The notes under the pieces are model-generated. The model saw only the letters and a list, made by a program, of their open reading frames with translations, searched no databases and was not told the DNA's origin. From Cryptomeria japonica (lineage: Eukaryota > Streptophyta > Pinopsida > Cupressales > Cupressaceae): DNA of 64,000 nucleotides. Shown in pieces: positions 60,309 to 64,000 of this stretch. The translations under genes and the position numbers were made by a program. The stretch's first letter is position 1. The number at the start of each line of letters is the position of its first letter. Location: the NCBI RefSeq assembly GCF_030272615.1, contig NC_081412.1:665061981-665125980 (forward strand), written 5' to 3'.

Positions 60309-63300
60309 ATGGTGACTCCAAAGGCAGGAGCATCTACTAGTCGCCCGGCTCTCATCAAGGAAGATCAGAAGAATGATGAATTGGAGGCCATGATCATGTC
60401 CAAATGGAGTAATATCGGAGACACCAACTTGGGAAACTTCAATGTGAAGAAGTTTCGAGAGGTCCCCTACATTGGCAAGCCATCACCTGTTGCGAAGAAG
60501 ATAATTGAAAGTGGCATCATCAAGGCGGCAAGTTTTCCTCCAGTAGTTAAGTGTCATGAGCTGATGATCGAGTGTGCCCGCCATTATGACTCACAATCAA
60601 GGTCGATCGTATCCAAGGAAGGAAACACCTTAGCTTACGTTTCAAAGGAAGCTATAAGTGAATCTCTTCATCTTACAGAGCATAAAGATATGATTTACAA
60701 AAGCTTAGAAGGAGCCAAGTCAATTTGTGAAGATGATCCCGACACTTGCTTGAATCTCATCAATAAGAATTGGTTGCTCAAAAGTCATCCTCGCTTGAAC
60801 AAGATTCCCAACACACCACATAGGATTGATTTCCAGGAGTACAAAGATTTGATAACTTTTCTCAATCGAGTTACAGGGGCTCCTCAAGCCTTCTTCTTTG
60901 AGAGGTGGATGTTCTTCTTCATTCAAGTGATAGTCCAAGGAAAAGGAATGCTTCATTCGGCTAGAATTATTAGCAATAGTTTGGATGTACAGTTGAGAAG
61001 GCTAAGACATACCAAATCATTCCACATGAGCTCATATGTCATATATGCCTTGATCAGGTGTTTCAAGTATACAGGGCTACCTCACAGAGGAGTGATTGGA
61101 AGAGGACCCAGAGAAGTGAGAGTTTGTGACTCTTATGTTCATCTACATCATCTACCTAGAAGTGACTACAAGTTAGTCAATGATACCTTCACGATGAACA
61201 TCACTAGGATATTGCAAGGTGGGATTCATAATCGACTATCTCTGGATGCACAAAAACTTGTGAAGAAGTATGGTGCATGGTTCATCTAGTTTCAAAAGTT
61301 TACATACATCAAAGTTCAATGGTGTCCTTCACCTCCCTACATGTTGCCAGGGTATCTGACAGATAGGATAGTGATACTTGAGGTGACTAGATAGTTGGCA
61401 GCTTATGTATAGGTATGCAGACACAAGCATGGAAATGGAATTCCCGTGCCCATCATACTAGGAAATTCACTTGAAGTATGTCCTAACACTCAAGAGTCAG
61501 AAGATGCAGAAAAGGAATTAGCCTTATATTCATTCACATCCTTTGCCTTGTGGGAGCATTTTGATCCTCATAGTTATGTGGAAGAAATAGTCGGTAAGAA
61601 GTACAAACATGAGTTTCAGGTGGAAGAATTTTGGATGAATCTCTCAAGTGATTTAGAGGTCAAAAGAAAGATGCATTCTAGGCTATCCTTAGATCTCATC
61701 AAGAAATGCAAAGTTTATAGAGTAGCTGATCAAGCCCAGGATAGTGGTAGACATCTCCTGTCGTCTTTTGACAAAGAAGATAAAGTAGTGAAGATAGATT
61801 GGAATGAGCTTGAGGTTTTAGATTTGAGAGCTCTGATGGCTCCTGTTTTATCATGTACTCATAGATGGGTAGATGTACAGCATCAAAAATTGAGAGAGCA
61901 GAATGTATCAATGACTTTCACTTTAGAGGCAAGACCGGAAGAAGGAGAAGCAAGCATAAGTGAGAACACTTCTCATCCTAGAGGTGCAAAGAGGAAAGAA
62001 AGACCTGAGAAAAGGGAATCTTCCAAGAAGAAGCAAGAGGCCAATCATGATCACCCATCAAGCACATCTTCTCAACATGAAAAGAAGCCAAGCCAAGGAG
62101 AAGGTCAAGGGAAGACGGTAGTTGAGGTTGATGAATCTATGGAATCCACGGTACAAAATGATAAGCCTGAAAAGGGACAGACACCTCAGCATTCATCAAG
62201 TCAATCTCCCCAGGGTGATGAGCTACATGAATAGAAGAATGATGATGAAGTGACATCTCCTCTCTGAGAAGATGAACCACTACCTAAAAAAATACAAGTA
62301 AGAGAGACAAGATCTGCCATTCCAAATTGGTTAAAGGAGAGACTGACAAGGGTGGTTGTGGTTGAAGAAGAAGATGTATTTGATCTAGAAAGCCTCATAG
62401 GAAATTCTCAAGAGGTAATGGAAAAGAAGAAGGCCACAAAAATGTCCAAGGTGATAAGGAATGAGACAGGGTCCAAGAAATTGCAAATTGCTACACCGAT
62501 GGTGGACAAATATGAGGGTGAGATTCTTGCAAATGAGTATGACTTAGAAACATTTGAGCTTGGTCCACTCACTACCGAACAAGCAATGGAAGAAGCAACT
62601 GATTCATTTGAAGCACTTGAAGACAAACTTAAGGAAGAAATGGAAAATAATAGGAAGCTTGAGAGAGAGAGAGGTGCTTGGAGAGGCTATTTTACTCATC
62701 TCAATCAGCCCTTGAGGCATCAGGATCCAGCAGTATCTCCTTTACAAGCACTTCCTCTTGAATCAGTTGGTGAAGCAGAAAGAGTCAAGAGCTTGGTTCA
62801 ACTTATGAGCTCTTGGATTGACAAATCCCACATGGTAGTCATTGAGTTTGCAACAAGAATGATGAAGACAATCCATCGAGCTATCCAGGTCCTTGAGATT
62901 ATCCACAATCTAATGATAACTATAGCCGCCTTCTCTCACACTAGAGATGTTATCATTCCTATCCTACAAGTAATGAGGCAAACACCAAGGAGGATCCTGG
63001 CACAAGAAAAGATAATGGATGGATGAAATCATAACCTACTATAGTGGTCAACACTACTCCAGATGAAAGAGGTTCTTTTTGAAGACATCAACACCAAATG
63101 CAGTCAAGTTGAAGGTGTCATCCATCCAATTCAAGACAAGGTGTTTGAGGTGTTGTGTACCATTCTTGGCAGGCAGATCGAGATTGATATAGATGTGGAC
63201 CTCCAAGAGTTGGAAGATAGAGTCAAGGTCATCTTTTGCAAAGAGGAGAATTTCATCACAAATGAGAAATGAGATCTGATGTTCACTACGATGCTCTTGA

Positions 63301-63503
63301 TTGAGAAGATCAAAGAACTCGAACCTGGATGGGAAACAGCTCTTCTCACTACCCTTGATTAGGTCATTCACTTGGAAGAATGAATGAAGAATCTTCCTGA
63401 GATTCCCATTGCTAAGATTGAAGGAATTATGTCCAGATTCATTGGATATGCTAAAAAAGAGCATAGGAAAGGGAACAAAGTTCTAGAAGAAAAGTTGTTA
63501 TAG
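60309..63503 (+). pseudogene. LTR-resident ORF, family A, 3' copy (1,064 codons, no frameshift)
   Basis: From ATG 60309 to TAG 63501-63503 one frame is kept without any frameshift, broken only by about nine stops. The first 326 codons are fully open (to TAG 61287-61289, CAG in the 5' copy), another open piece is 61446-62234, another 62352-63026. Three stops (TAG in GTGACTAGATAG, TGA in CTCTGAGAAGAT, TGA in GAATGAATG) occur in both LTR copies and so were present at insertion. Domain make-up is as for the 5' copy: globular N-terminal third, basic disordered middle, coiled-coil-like C-terminal third. Conservation of the frame over 3.2 kb shows it was once under coding selection. Its function is unknown. 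Confidence 0.8.
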
Positions 63504-63615
63504 GATGATGTGGCAGCTTAATTCCTATTGGTCTATGTTTCCTCTATATTTGTGCCAATTAAATATTTGGCTATGCATTTAATAATGTTTTTCTAAATGG
63601 GGATCTTTTTGTAAC

Positions 63616-63633
63616 AAACCCTAATTAGGGTTT
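63616..63633 (+). promoter_or_regulatory. Telobox palindrome in the LTR promoter
   Basis: AAACCCTAATTAGGGTTT is a perfect 18-bp palindrome made of two plant telobox motifs (AAACCCTA), known as a promoter element of many plant housekeeping genes. It lies about 65 bp before the TATA box at 63698 and is missing from the 5' LTR. Confidence 0.6.
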
Positions 63634-63697
63634 AGGTGTCAGAATCTCAGCCATTAATCTTCTTTCAATCTAGGCCATTCATTGTAATTGAGGATGC

Positions 63698-63705
63698 TAT
63701 ATATA
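63698..63705 (+). promoter_or_regulatory. Second TATA box, probable genomic-RNA promoter of family A
   Basis: GATGCTATATATACCCTCACTC is a strong TATA context, downstream of the LTR ORF and about 0.9 kb before the expected LTR end, where the start of the full-length transcript should lie. The 5' LTR has lost this segment, so this insertion should be unable to make its own genomic RNA from there. Confidence 0.65.
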
Positions 63706-64000
63706 CCCTCACTCATTTTCATTTTGTCATTAGAAATTAGATAGAAGATAGAGAGATAGGATGATAGATAATAGTTAGAGCTTAGAGAGAAGAAAGTTAT
63801 TATGTAGCAAGATTGAGCAGCGAAGAAAGGATTTTGAACAATTGTTGTCCATGTGGCTTTAAGATCAATAAAATATTGAAGTTATGGTGTTTTATTGCAA
63901 TACTTGTGGCTATCTTCATGGTTGTTTATCTTCTTGAATCATTCTCAGTCAAAGTAGTATTTAAGTTTGAAGGACTAAGTGTTGCGCTTGATCTTTGGTG

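Larger units (their letters stand above)
41147..64000 (+). mobile_element. Giant Tat/Ogre-like Ty3/gypsy retrotransposon, family A (3' end outside the window)
   Basis: A direct repeat of more than 7 kb (41147-48593 and 56873 to beyond 64000) flanks 8.3 kb of internal DNA with a primer site, gag, protease, RNase H, RT and integrase in one orientation. The expected total is about 23.4 kb. The LTRs are among the longest I know of for any plant element, and each contains a hairpin array and a long ORF. The LTR copies are very similar (5 differences in a 165-base sample starting at 41275 and 57001), so insertion is not very old, yet gag-pol has many stops. The 5' target duplication, if present, would be CTAT or similar just before 41147; the 3' partner is not visible. 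Confidence 0.85.
56873..64000 (+). mobile_element. 3' LTR of family A, cut by the window end
   Basis: It begins TGTTGTGACC and matches the 5' LTR throughout, with the extra 268 bp at 63599-63866. By comparison with the 5' copy about 0.6 kb remains beyond 64000. It has the hairpin array, TATA box, LTR ORF and second TATA box in the same order. Confidence 0.85.

Noticed and set aside
63616-63633. Interstitial telomere repeat
   Set aside because: Only one unit is present on each arm of the palindrome; a telobox promoter motif explains it better.

Overview
This is a nuclear window from a land plant, most likely a seed plant with a large, transposon-filled genome. A conifer or other gymnosperm is my best guess, from the spacing, the AT-rich intergenic DNA and the very large old LTR elements, but no marker in the window proves it. 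No intact host gene is visible. The only host-like locus is a broken leucine-rich-repeat receptor-like protein at 37.9-39.3 kb. Almost everything else that can be recognised is retrotransposon, mostly decayed by nonsense changes.

Layout. 0-0.9 kb: 5' end of a Ty1/copia-like element on the minus strand (LTR plus initiator-Met tRNA primer site). 0.9-6.7 kb: minus-strand remnant of a very large LTR ('family B') holding a decayed long ORF and, upstream of it, an array of about 15 palindromic hairpin units. 6.8-7.2 kb: RNase H-like fragment. 10.0-10.3 kb: 5'-truncated LINE tail with a 12-bp target-site duplication (TSD). 10.6-19.0 kb: complete but decayed minus-strand L1-type LINE with an 18-bp TSD, ORF1, ORF2 (endonuclease, RT, RNase H) and a third ORF beyond the RNase H. 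19.8-20.1 kb: SINE-like element with a 12-bp TSD. 22.4-29.6 kb: minus-strand LTR element with 0.82-kb LTRs, a tRNA-Arg primer site and one ORF that is neither gag nor pol. 31.7-32.4 kb: truncated Ty3/gypsy gag. 34.0-34.2 kb: 42-bp minisatellite.

41.1-64.0 kb: one enormous plus-strand Ty3/gypsy element of Tat/Ogre type ('family A'), whose 3' LTR runs off the window. Its LTRs are about 7.4-7.7 kb. Each carries an array of 14 short hairpins at a nearly regular 167-bp period, a TATA box, a 1,064-codon ORF of unknown function and, in the 3' copy, a second TATA box. The internal part has a tRNA-Asn primer site, gag, protease, an archaeal-type RNase H placed before RT, RT with a worn RNase H, integrase, and a 3' leader with twin hairpins.

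The most interesting result is that families A and B share one architecture although their hairpin sequences are unrelated: hairpin array, then a long ORF, then a promoter, all inside what is (A) or appears to be (B) an LTR. The two ORFs are recognisably homologous over an ungapped segment. In family B the hairpin arms differ between units while staying complementary, as expected if the fold rather than the sequence is maintained. This looks like an LTR-borne cassette that is worth proper characterisation.
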